Positions 1-7,169 of a stretch of 64,000 nucleotides of DNA are shown in pieces (the stretch's first letter is position 1; the number at the start of each line of letters is the position of its first letter). The notes under the pieces were generated by a model. That model worked only from the letters and a program-made list of their open reading frames with translations, made no database searches and had not been told where the DNA came from. The position numbers were made by a program, and so were the translations under genes. This stretch comes from Lachnospiraceae bacterium (GTDB taxonomy: Bacteria > Bacillota > Clostridia > Lachnospirales > Lachnospiraceae): positions 1 through 64,000 of the forward strand of contig JAQUXP010000011.1 of assembly GCA_028692395.1 (NCBI GenBank), read 5' to 3'.

Positions 1-273
1 ATGTTTCAATAAGGATTGAACATATTTTCTATTCTGGTAAGTCGCCTTTCCGATTTTTTCCATAGTGTAGCATTCTAACAGATCCTCTTTTTCACTATTA
101 TTAATTCGTAAATGATTACAGAATGTTTTTACAAATTCCTGACTGGGTAGTCGTTTTCCAGTTAACATGCGTTGTACAGTGGTTCGATCCAGGTTGGCAC
201 TTTGAGCAATTTGATAAACATTGCTTCCACTTTCCAGAAGATAAAATTTGCATTTGTCACTAAAATCTGACAT
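1..273 (-). CDS. XRE-type helix-turn-helix regulator, 3' end cut by window edge
   Basis: Ninety-one codons are readable on the minus strand and the frame runs off position 1 without a stop. The protein begins MSDFSDKC at 273 behind a GAGGGGGG ribosome binding site (281-290). Residues about 17-42 (NVYQIAQSANLDRTTVQRML) have the pattern of a Cro/C1-type helix-turn-helix, with the recognition helix around DRTTVQRM. It is transcribed divergently from the XRE gene at 460, across an intergenic region with inverted and direct repeats. The DNA-binding role is inferred from the fold; targets and the C-terminal part are unknown. Confidence 0.75.
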   Translation of the reverse strand, partial: MSDFSDKCKFYLLESGSNVYQIAQSANLDRTTVQRMLTGKRLPSQEFVKTFCNHLRINNSEKEDLLECYTMEKIGKATYQNRKYVQSLLKH

Positions 274-290
274 TGTTATGTCCCCCCCTC

Positions 291-315
291 TAATTATGAA
301 TGATACTCATAATTA
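291..315. promoter_or_regulatory. 25-bp inverted repeat, possible operator
   Basis: TAATTATGA (291-299) and TCATAATTA (307-315) are perfect 9-bp inverted arms around a 7-bp spacer. The site lies just upstream of the minus-strand XRE gene, between its ribosome binding site and the shared intergenic region. This is the usual size and place of a dimeric repressor operator; the binding protein is not shown. Confidence 0.55.
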
Positions 316-372
316 TTTTATGCATAATAAAATAAGTCAGTTTTATGTCCATATCCCACGGTATTTCGACAG

Positions 373-390
373 ATTCTGACCATTAACACA
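373..390 (+). repeat. 18-bp direct repeat, copy 1 (candidate operator)
   Basis: ATTCTGACCATTAACACA occurs here and again, identical, at 425-442. The start-to-start distance is 52 bp, close to five helical turns. It precedes the XRE gene at 460. Confidence 0.6.
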
Positions 391-424
391 ATTCTAAAAT
401 GAAAATATGCTAAAGTCAAGAATA

Positions 425-442
425 ATTCTGACCATTAACACA
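425..442 (+). repeat. 18-bp direct repeat, copy 2 (candidate operator)
   Basis: Identical to 373-390. It ends 5 bp before the AGGAGG of the gene at 460, so a bound protein here could block ribosome loading or early elongation as well as initiation. Confidence 0.6.
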
Positions 443-459
443 TGTTAGGAGGATTGTAT

Positions 460-708
460 ATGAAAATATACACTTTTAAAGGGAAAAAGAATTTGTGTGG
501 ATCCAATATAAGAATTGCCAGGGCACAAAAACAAATTACACAAAGCGATCTTGCTGCGAAAGTTCAGATAGAAGGAATTACGTTAGAAAGGGACAGCATT
601 AGCAGGATTGAGATCGGAACACGATTTGTGACTGATTATGAATTAAAGGTATTTGCGAAAGTGCTGAATGTAAGTGTAGAGTGGCTCCTGGACGGGGAAA
701 GTTTCTAA
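460..708 (+). CDS. XRE-family transcriptional regulator (82 aa)
   Basis: A small single-domain Cro/C1-type regulator. Residues about 15-72 carry the five-helix HTH pattern (IRIARAQKQITQSDLAAKVQ, then SISRIEIGTRFVTDYELKVFAKVL), ending in VEWLLDGES, typical of short XRE proteins. The frame could open at 442, but the ATG at 460 is preferred because AGGAGG (447-452) sits at proper distance from it. An intrinsic terminator follows at 713-743, so it is probably monocistronic. The two 18-bp repeats upstream suggest autoregulation, which is an inference. Confidence 0.8.
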   Translation: MKIYTFKGKKNLCGSNIRIARAQKQITQSDLAAKVQIEGITLERDSISRIEIGTRFVTDYELKVFAKVLNVSVEWLLDGESF

Positions 709-712
709 TATT

Positions 713-743
713 AAAATCCAATCTTGCAGGTTGGATTTTTTTT
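713..743 (+). terminator. Intrinsic terminator after XRE gene
   Basis: AAAATCCAA (713-721) pairs perfectly with TTGGATTTT (731-739) around a 9-nt loop, followed by a run of T to 743. Confidence 0.85.
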
Positions 744-817
744 ATTCATCTTGTTTGGCAGTTTATCGAAATGGAGAAGATCATACGTTACTGCATAGAA
801 TCATTTTGTGAAGCCCA

Positions 818-846
818 TTGAAAAACAGTAGATTTCATGTTAGTAT
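818..846 (+). promoter_or_regulatory. Promoter for pyrE leader
   Basis: TTGAAA (818-823), 17-bp spacer, TAGTAT (841-846). Transcription would begin near 853 and give a leader of about 180 nt before pyrE, containing the repeat at 873-1004. Confidence 0.5.
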
Positions 847-872
847 AGGAGAAGAATTATGGTGTAAAAACC

Positions 873-1004
873 GTAACTATTCAGCAGGTCTGTGCATTTA
901 CTGCACAGACCGTAAGAAAGTGATACAAGAGTGAGAAAATCCCATCACCGAAGGTGATTTTAAATGGATTTTCGAATGTAATTGGTCAGGTACTGAACAG
1001 TTAC
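873..1004 (+). repeat. Dispersed structured repeat, full-length copy
   Basis: The ends form an imperfect inverted repeat: GTAACTATTCAG (873-884) against CTGAACAGTTAC (993-1004), 11 of 12 pairs. Inside are a perfect 10-bp hairpin, GGTCTGTGCA (887-896) with TGCACAGACC (902-911), and a second nested hairpin built from GAAAATCC/GGATTTTC and ATCACC/GGTGAT (about 934-973). Its first 82 nt recur at 47578-47659, and shorter relatives occur at 4745 and 31766. The whole element lies in the untranslated region upstream of pyrE. No coding capacity is seen. The 709-1036 gap holds nothing else apart from the terminator and the promoter. Confidence 0.75.
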
Positions 1005-1036
1005 TAAAAAGCGTTTATACAGGAGGACAAAGAAGC

Positions 1037-1711
1037 ATGAAAGCATACAAACAGGAATTTATAGAGTTTATGGTGGAGAGCCAGGTATTAAAATTCGGAG
1101 AATTTACCTTGAAAAGTGGAAGAAAATCCCCGTTTTTTATGAATGCCGGTGCCTATGTTACCGGTACACAGCTTAGAAAGCTGGGTGCTTATTATGCCAA
1201 GGCAATCCATGATAATTACGGACTGGACTTTGATGTACTCTTTGGACCGGCCTATAAGGGGATTCCTCTTGCAGTGGCAACGACCATGGCAATCAGTGAA
1301 TTATATGGAGTGGATATCCGCTACTGTTCCAACCGAAAAGAAGTCAAAGATCATGGAGATACCGGTATTTTACTGGGAAGTTCCATCAAAGATGGAGATC
1401 GTGTGGTGATTATCGAAGATGTTACCACTTCCGGTAAATCCATCGAAGAGACATTTCCGATTATCCAGGCGCAGGGAGATGTCACCATCAAGGGTCTGAT
1501 GGTTTCTCTGAACCGCATGGAGCGGGGCCAGGGAGAAAAGAGTGCGCTGGAAGAGATTCAAGACAAGTATGGTTTCCCTGCCAATGCAATCGTAACCATG
1601 GCAGAAGTAACAGAATGTCTCTACAATAAGCCCTGTCTTGGACAGATTGTGATTGATGACAGGATGAAAACCGCAATTGATGCTTACTATGACACGTACG
1701 GCGCAAAATAA
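1037..1711 (+). CDS. pyrE: Orotate phosphoribosyltransferase
   Basis: Transfers ribose-5-phosphate from PRPP to orotate, giving OMP in pyrimidine synthesis; cytosolic. 224 aa, the normal length. The PRPP-binding signature VVIIEDVTTSGKS is at residues 123-135. The N-terminal LKSGRKSPFFMNAG block and the GPAYKGIPLA loop (70-79) are typical of the family. The start at 1037 follows AGGAGGA (1020-1026). No other pyr genes are nearby, so it is a detached pyrimidine gene. The long structured leader upstream may affect its expression. Confidence 0.95.
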   Translation: MKAYKQEFIEFMVESQVLKFGEFTLKSGRKSPFFMNAGAYVTGTQLRKLGAYYAKAIHDNYGLDFDVLFGPAYKGIPLAVATTMAISELYGVDIRYCSNRKEVKDHGDTGILLGSSIKDGDRVVIIEDVTTSGKSIEETFPIIQAQGDVTIKGLMVSLNRMERGQGEKSALEEIQDKYGFPANAIVTMAEVTECLYNKPCLGQIVIDDRMKTAIDAYYDTYGAK

Positions 1712-1742
1712 AGGCTGTATGGCAACAGAAAAGAGGTAAATC

Positions 1743-1895
1743 ATGAGTGAAAAGACATATAAGGCAATGAGTCATATCGGCGGTGGCAATATCGCTCTTG
1801 GCATTATTGTGCTGGTAACAGGGATCGCTGCAGGAATTCTGATGATTGTCAACGGAGCCAGACTTCTGAAACAAAAAACAGAGATTACCTTTTAA
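1743..1895 (+). CDS. Small single-span membrane protein (50 aa)
   Basis: A short gene of 50 codons, starting at 1743 behind AGAGG (1733-1737). The sequence begins MSEKTYKAMSHIGGGNIAL and has one hydrophobic segment (about residues 18-37, ending GILMIVNG), followed by a basic tail RLLKQK. It sits between pyrE and the VanZ-like gene in the same direction with short gaps, which supports a real gene. I do not recognise a named family; it is likely a membrane protein of unknown function. Confidence 0.65.
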   Translation: MSEKTYKAMSHIGGGNIALGIIVLVTGIAAGILMIVNGARLLKQKTEITF

Positions 1896-1918
1896 AGGGT
1901 AGTTCGAAAGGAAAGTAT

Positions 1919-2389
1919 TTGAAAAAGGAAACAAAAAGAACAATTCGCCTTTTGGGGCGGATTTTGTTCGTTCTATATATAATGGCACTTGCTTATTTTC
2001 TGTTTCTGTCAGAGGACTACGGGAGAAATGCCATGGTGAATCTGGAGTATCACTATAATCTGGTGCCATTTAAGGAGATTCACAGGTTCTGGGTCTATCG
2101 TGCACAGGTTGGTTTTTGGGTGGCCTTTTATAATCTGGCAGGAAATGTAATCGGATTTTTACCATTTGGCTTTATATTGCCGGTGATGCACCGGGATATG
2201 AAGCATTTTTGGCTGGTAGTGCTGCTGGGCTTTGGTCTAAGCCTGCTGGTGGAAACACTGCAGCTTGTGCTGAAGGTTGGCTGTTTTGACGTGGATGATC
2301 TTATGCTTAACACGCTGGGGGCTGCCATGGGCTATCTGCTTTTTGCACTGTGCGATAAAATCAGGAGGGTACATCATGAAAAAGTATAG
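1919..2389 (+). CDS. VanZ-like membrane protein
   Basis: 156 aa with about four hydrophobic segments (residues about 10-28, 63-86, 95-113, 125-145), the layout of VanZ-like proteins. Typical blocks are visible: NLAGNVIGFLPFGF in the middle and VETLQLVLKVGCFDVDDLML before the last helix. VanZ in the vancomycin clusters lowers teicoplanin susceptibility, but most chromosomal members have no known role and no van genes are present here. The start is a TTG at 1919 after GAAAGGAAAG. It overlaps the next gene by 14 nt. Confidence 0.8.
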   Translation: MKKETKRTIRLLGRILFVLYIMALAYFLFLSEDYGRNAMVNLEYHYNLVPFKEIHRFWVYRAQVGFWVAFYNLAGNVIGFLPFGFILPVMHRDMKHFWLVVLLGFGLSLLVETLQLVLKVGCFDVDDLMLNTLGAAMGYLLFALCDKIRRVHHEKV

Positions 2390-2687
2390 ATATTCCTTTG
2401 CACCGGATCAGAATGCGAAAGGCGGGGTTGCTTCTGCAGTGATTGCTGCAGCTTCTCTTGGCATACTGCTGATTTGTGTTGGGATTTCTTTCTTTATGAA
2501 AGGAAAAGGCGGCAGTTATATAGGGGCAGTTGGACTGTTTTCCCTGTTGCTTTCTGCCTATGGGTTTTATCTGGGCCTGAAGAGCTTTTCAGAGAAAAAG
2601 GTGAATCACAAGTACAGCATTATCGGATCGATGGGAAGCGGCGTGCTTACTGTTATCTGGCTGGGACTTTTTTTGTCAGGAATATAA
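2376..2687 (+). CDS. Small membrane protein, DUF6142-like (103 aa)
   Basis: Starts at 2376 behind AGGAGGG (2362-2368), inside the end of the VanZ-like gene, which suggests translational coupling. The longer frame from 2277 is only an overlap. Three hydrophobic segments are seen (about 18-40, 47-68, 83-102), with a polar N-terminus YRYSFAPDQNAKGG and a basic loop KSFSEKKVNHKYS. It resembles a small membrane family common in Lachnospiraceae; the DUF6142 name is from memory. No function is known. Confidence 0.65.
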   Translation: MKKYRYSFAPDQNAKGGVASAVIAAASLGILLICVGISFFMKGKGGSYIGAVGLFSLLLSAYGFYLGLKSFSEKKVNHKYSIIGSMGSGVLTVIWLGLFLSGI

Positions 2688-2696
2688 GGAGGAGAT

Positions 2697-4766
2697 ATGC
2701 CAATGGAGACATTACTGGAAGAACGTTATCAGCTGTCCATGGAACGGATTCGTGAAATTCCCGGAGAACGGCTGGTGCCGGAACCATATCGGGACTTTTT
2801 TGAGACAGAGGCTGTATTTCTGAAACAGATGGATGAGATTTTACAGCTGGTACAGTCAAAGGAGTGGGAGACACTTTCCCTGGAGGAACAGCGAAAGTGG
2901 AATCAGAAGGCTTTTGAAGAGATATTGCCGAAAAATTATGGCCATTGCTATGGGAATCCGTCTTATCTGGCGGAAAAGCTGGGAAGCCTGTACGCAGGGG
3001 AGTTGGGATTTTTATACGCAGAGCTTCATGGACTTCCGGCATTTGTATGGGAGAACCGCATCTGGGATATGGAGATTGTGCTGGAGCTTTTTCTGGAAAT
3101 CTACCATATGTTTACCCAGGAGGAGCTTCCGGAGGAAAAATACGTCAGAGAAGCTGTCTACTGGTATGTCAGTGATTATACAGAGGAACTGACCCAGGAA
3201 AGCGTTACCAGTCAGATTGATCCCACAGATGACTTTGCGGTTCGGATTATCATGGATTCTGATCTGTCAGATCCCCGGTACCTGTATCGTTATGGGGAGT
3301 ATGTATCGGAAAATGAAGAAAAGACAGCTGCATTTCTGGCGGAGCTGCCGAAGGCAGACATAGAAGCCATGGCTTCTACCTATACAGAAGGGTATCGGAT
3401 CGGGTTTGTAAATGCTCACAAGCCCCTGGAGAAGAAACGTACAGTCAATATCCGATATACGCTGGGATTTGAACGTATGGTACGCCAGGCAATCCTGCAG
3501 TTTGAGAAGATGGGATTAAAACCTGTTATTTATCGAAGTGCGCAGCATGTGGCGCAGAAGAGTCCAAGAGGAAGAATCGGATATTACGGAGCTGTCTGCA
3601 ATCCACAGTATGATTATGATCATAAGAATGACAGAGCATTATTCTGGGACAAAGACTATATAACCAGAAAGCTTCGTGCACTGCAGAAAACCTATGAGGA
3701 GATGGAAACCCTTGCAGCCCAGCATGGAGGACCTGCCTGCATTGAGATCTTTGGAGAGAAACCTTTTGTTCCGGTATCCTGTCCAGAGGCAAGTCGGCTT
3801 AGTGAGGAGCAGCAAAAGCTCCAGGTACAGTATAATAACGAAGCAGGGCAGATCACCAACCGTTATATTATCGGAGAAGAAAGAAGTTTTACAATTATCG
3901 CATATCCTACACCGGCTATCGGAGACCAGTTTGCGGATATTTTTCGAGAGACCGTTCGTATTAATACGCTGGATTATCGAAAATATCAGCGCATTCAGCA
4001 GTGCATTATAGATGTGCTTGATCAGGGAACCCACGCTGTGATTCAGGGAATGGGAGAAAATAAGACACAGCTTACCATTCGATTCCATACCTTAAGTGAT
4101 CCGGGGAAACAGACAAACTTTGAAAACTGTGTGGCAGATGTGAATATTCCGGTAGGAGAGGTATTTACCTCGCCGGTTCTGCAGGGAACCAGCGGGACCT
4201 TGCATGTCAGTCAGGTCTATCTGGGTGAATTTCAGTTTCAGAATCTAAAGCTTGTGTTGAAGGACGGTGTGATTAAGGAGTACAGCTGCAGCAATTTTGA
4301 TTCGGAGGAAGAGAACAGAAGATATATTCAGGACAATATCCTGTATGCGCATCCAACACTTCCCATAGGGGAATTTGCTATCGGTACCAACACAACTGCG
4401 TATGTGATGGCAGAAAAGTATGGAATCGCAGGGAAGCTTCCGATTCTGATCGCAGAGAAGATGGGACCTCACTTTGCATTTGGCGATACCTGTTACAGCT
4501 GGGAGGAGGATTCTCATATCTATAATCCGGATGGAAAAGAAATTATTGCCAAGGAAAATGAGATTTCTGCACAGCGCAGGACAAATCTGGATCTGGCATA
4601 TTATGGGTGTCATACAGATATTACCATTCCCTATGATGAACTGGGATCTTTGAAGGTGGTTGACAGTCAAGGTACAGAGACTTTGATTATCGAAAAGGGG
4701 CGATTCGTACTTCCGGGCACGGAAGAACTGAATGAGCCATTTGAGTTACTGTTTACACAGGACTGA
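2697..4766 (+). CDS. Leucyl aminopeptidase-like metallopeptidase (family M29)
   Basis: 689 aa, cytosolic (no signal peptide). The C-terminal half carries the M29 blocks in order: VGEVFTSP, GEFAIGTN, MGPHFAFGDTC and CHTDITIP, whose Glu, His and Asp residues are the expected two-metal ligands. M29 enzymes remove N-terminal residues from peptides. The N-terminal half is longer and less conserved than in classical thermophilic aminopeptidases, as in a larger clostridial branch. AGGAGG (2687-2692) is 4 nt from the ATG at 2697 and 10 nt from the ATG at 2703, so either start is possible. The last codons and the stop lie inside a dispersed repeat (4745-4803). Confidence 0.75.
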   Translation: MPMETLLEERYQLSMERIREIPGERLVPEPYRDFFETEAVFLKQMDEILQLVQSKEWETLSLEEQRKWNQKAFEEILPKNYGHCYGNPSYLAEKLGSLYAGELGFLYAELHGLPAFVWENRIWDMEIVLELFLEIYHMFTQEELPEEKYVREAVYWYVSDYTEELTQESVTSQIDPTDDFAVRIIMDSDLSDPRYLYRYGEYVSENEEKTAAFLAELPKADIEAMASTYTEGYRIGFVNAHKPLEKKRTVNIRYTLGFERMVRQAILQFEKMGLKPVIYRSAQHVAQKSPRGRIGYYGAVCNPQYDYDHKNDRALFWDKDYITRKLRALQKTYEEMETLAAQHGGPACIEIFGEKPFVPVSCPEASRLSEEQQKLQVQYNNEAGQITNRYIIGEERSFTIIAYPTPAIGDQFADIFRETVRINTLDYRKYQRIQQCIIDVLDQGTHAVIQGMGENKTQLTIRFHTLSDPGKQTNFENCVADVNIPVGEVFTSPVLQGTSGTLHVSQVYLGEFQFQNLKLVLKDGVIKEYSCSNFDSEEENRRYIQDNILYAHPTLPIGEFAIGTNTTAYVMAEKYGIAGKLPILIAEKMGPHFAFGDTCYSWEEDSHIYNPDGKEIIAKENEISAQRRTNLDLAYYGCHTDITIPYDELGSLKVVDSQGTETLIIEKGRFVLPGTEELNEPFELLFTQD

Positions 4767-4803
4767 GCTTTTACGGCACAGCCCATAAGAAAGTGAAACA
4801 AGA
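4745..4803 (+). repeat. Partial copy of dispersed repeat, overlapping a gene end
   Basis: The 59-nt stretch from GTTACTGTTTACACAGG to AAGTGAAACAAGA aligns without gaps with 31766-31824 (9 differences by eye). It shares the hairpin centre and the AAGAAAGTGANACAAGA tail with 873 and 47578. It encodes the final residues and stop of the upstream peptidase. Confidence 0.7.
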
Positions 4804-4834
4804 GAAGATTGAGAGCGTGATCTGGAAATTGCAG

Positions 4835-4863
4835 TTGACAAGGACGTATTTGTTCAGTATTAT
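4835..4863 (+). promoter_or_regulatory. Promoter of purE cluster
   Basis: TTGACA (4835-4840), 17-bp spacer, TATTAT (4858-4863). The 90-nt leader that follows contains ACTTATAA-type repeats and the short palindrome ACTTATAAGT, but no PurR-box or guanine-riboswitch signature that I can recognise. Confidence 0.65.
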
Positions 4864-4954
4864 AACTTATAAATAAGAATGTACTCATTAAGAAAACTTA
4901 TAAGTAGAGCTTATGAATTCTATGGTATTCTAATAATAGAAGAGGAGAAAAATC

Positions 4955-5461
4955 ATGGCAAAAGTAGGAATTGTTATGGGAAGTGACTCTGATATGCCGG
5001 TTATGAGCAAGGCAGCCGACATGCTGGAGAAATTTGGTATTGAGTATGAGATGACGATCATCTCAGCACATCGTGAGCCGGATATATTTTTTGAATATGC
5101 CAAAAGCGCAGAGGAAAAGGGCTTTAAGGTAATCATCGCAGGAGCCGGAATGGCAGCACATCTGCCGGGTATGTGCGCAGCGATTTTCCCGATGCCGGTT
5201 ATCGGCATTCCGATGCACACTACTTCACTGGGCGGAAGGGATTCCTTATATTCCATCGTACAGATGCCAAGTGGTATTCCGGTTGCTACCGTAGCGATCA
5301 ACGGAGGTGCCAATGCAGGTATTCTCGCAGCAAAGATTCTTGCAGTATCAGACGAAGCGATTCTTGGAAAGCTGAAGGCTTATACGGAGGAGATGAAGGA
5401 GCAGGTCGTTGCAAAGGATGCGAAGCTGCAGGAAGTTGGATACAAAGCATATACAAAATAA
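4955..5461 (+). CDS. purE: N5-carboxyaminoimidazole ribonucleotide mutase
   Basis: Interconverts N5-CAIR and CAIR in purine synthesis; it forms an octamer in the cytosol. 168 aa, full length. The class I signature GSDSDMPVM (10-18) and the catalytic SAHREPD block (about 43-49) are present, plus GAGMAAHLPG and GIPMHT. The ribosome binding site AGAGGAG is at 4940-4946. It is first in the cluster purE-purM-purN-purD. purK is not in the window, although the class I sequence implies N5-CAIR as substrate. Confidence 0.95.
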   Translation: MAKVGIVMGSDSDMPVMSKAADMLEKFGIEYEMTIISAHREPDIFFEYAKSAEEKGFKVIIAGAGMAAHLPGMCAAIFPMPVIGIPMHTTSLGGRDSLYSIVQMPSGIPVATVAINGGANAGILAAKILAVSDEAILGKLKAYTEEMKEQVVAKDAKLQEVGYKAYTK

Positions 5462-5518
5462 AGATAAATCAAAAAAATACACCGGGAAGCCGGGACATTT
5501 CCAACAGGGAGGATTATG

Positions 5519-6544
5519 ATGGATTACAAGAAAGCAGGAGTTGATATTGAGGCTGGTTACAAGTCAGTAGAGTTGATGAAGGAGCATATCAAAAAGACGA
5601 TGCGTTCCGAGGTTCTGACAAATATCGGAGGATTTTCAGGAGCATTTTCCATGGAGAAATTCAAAGATATGGAAAAACCAACACTGGTTTCCGGTACAGA
5701 TGGAGTAGGTACAAAGCTGAAGCTTGCTTTTCTTATGGACAAGCATGATACCATCGGTATTGACTGTGTGGCAATGTGTGTAAATGATATTGCCTGTGCC
5801 GGCGGAGAGCCTCTGTTTTTCCTGGATTATATTGCATGTGGAAAGAACTATCCGGAGAAAATTGCCGAGATCGTAAAAGGTGTTGCAGAGGGTTGTGTAC
5901 AGTCAGATGCTGCCTTGATTGGCGGAGAGACAGCAGAGATGCCAGGTTTCTATCCACTGGACGAATATGATCTTGCCGGATTCGCAGTTGGCGTGGTAGA
6001 CGAGAAGGACCTGATTACCGGAAAAGAATTAAGTGCTGGAGATATACTGATCGGTATCGCTTCCTCCGGTGTACACAGCAACGGCTTCTCTTTGGTACGT
6101 CAGATCTTTGACATGGACAAGGAAGCTTTGAATACTTATTATGAAGAGCTCGGAAAAACTCTGGGTGAGGCACTTCTGGCACCTACCAAGATTTATGTGA
6201 AGGCACTTCGCAGCATCAAGGAGGCAGGGGTGAAGGTGAAAGCCTGCAGCCATATCACAGGCGGCGGTTTCTATGAGAATATTCCCCGTATGCTTAAGGA
6301 TGGGGTGAAGGCAGTTGTGAAAAAGAACAGCTATCCGGTACCACCAATCTTCAAGCTCATGGCAAAGACTGGAAACATAGATGAAAAGATGATGTACAAT
6401 ACTTACAATATGGGTATTGGTATGATGGTAGCTGTCACACCTGAAAATGTTGACAAGACCATGAATGCCATCAAAGCTTCCGGTGAGACCGCTTATGTGG
6501 TAGGTCATATCGAAACAGGTGAAAAGGGAGTGGAATTATGCTAA
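5519..6544 (+). CDS. purM: Phosphoribosylformylglycinamidine cyclo-ligase
   Basis: ATP-dependent closure of FGAM to AIR, step five of IMP synthesis. About 341 aa. Typical blocks: [46 protein letters not shown] and [16 protein letters not shown]. Two ATGs are adjacent (5516, 5519); the second is favoured because AGGGAGG (5506-5512) is only 3 nt from the first. The end overlaps purN by 7 nt, indicating coupled translation. Confidence 0.95.
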   Translation: MDYKKAGVDIEAGYKSVELMKEHIKKTMRSEVLTNIGGFSGAFSMEKFKDMEKPTLVSGTDGVGTKLKLAFLMDKHDTIGIDCVAMCVNDIACAGGEPLFFLDYIACGKNYPEKIAEIVKGVAEGCVQSDAALIGGETAEMPGFYPLDEYDLAGFAVGVVDEKDLITGKELSAGDILIGIASSGVHSNGFSLVRQIFDMDKEALNTYYEELGKTLGEALLAPTKIYVKALRSIKEAGVKVKACSHITGGGFYENIPRMLKDGVKAVVKKNSYPVPPIFKLMAKTGNIDEKMMYNTYNMGIGMMVAVTPENVDKTMNAIKASGETAYVVGHIETGEKGVELC

Positions 6545-7164
6545 AACTTGCTGTTCTGGTATCAGGCGGCGGTACAAATCTGCAGGCAATCATGGATGCC
6601 ATGGATTCCGGCAGTATCACAAATGCGGAGATTTCCGTGGTAATCAGCAACAATCCCAATGCCTATGCACTGACTCGGGCAAAGGATAAGGGAATTGATG
6701 CCTGTTGTATCTCACCGAAGACCTTTGCCTCCAGAGAGCTGTTCAATCAGGCACTCCTGGAAAAATTACAGGAGTACCATACGGATCTGGTAGTGCTTGC
6801 AGGTTGTCTGGTGGTAATTCCAAAGCTTCTGGTAGATGCATATCCGAATCGGATTATCAATATTCATCCGGCTTTGATTCCATCTTTTTGCGGGACAGGT
6901 TTTTATGGACTGAAGGTGCATGAAGGTGTCCTGGCCCGGGGCGTGAAGGTGACAGGAGCCACAGTACACTTTGTGGATGATGGAACAGATACCGGACCGA
7001 TTATCCTGCAGAAGGCAGTGGAAGTAAAGCAGGGTGATACAGCGAAGATTCTGCAGCAGCGTGTGATGGAAGAGGCTGAGTGGGTGATTCTGCCGAAAGC
7101 CATCAATTTGATAGCAAATGATAAAGTCAGCGTAGTGGACGGACTGGTTCAGATAAAGGAGTAA
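6538..7164 (+). CDS. purN: Phosphoribosylglycinamide formyltransferase
   Basis: Uses 10-formyl-tetrahydrofolate to formylate GAR. 208 aa, normal size. The N-terminus [18 protein letters not shown] binds the phosphoribosyl group. The catalytic Asn and His are in [11 protein letters not shown], and the catalytic Asp is in [10 protein letters not shown]. The start overlaps the purM stop (ATGCTAA). A G between catalytic motif and [19 protein letters not shown] matches folate-dependent members, so it is not the formate-dependent PurT type. Confidence 0.95.
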   Translation: MLKLAVLVSGGGTNLQAIMDAMDSGSITNAEISVVISNNPNAYALTRAKDKGIDACCISPKTFASRELFNQALLEKLQEYHTDLVVLAGCLVVIPKLLVDAYPNRIINIHPALIPSFCGTGFYGLKVHEGVLARGVKVTGATVHFVDDGTDTGPIILQKAVEVKQGDTAKILQQRVMEEAEWVILPKAINLIANDKVSVVDGLVQIKE

Positions 7165-7169
7165 AGAGG

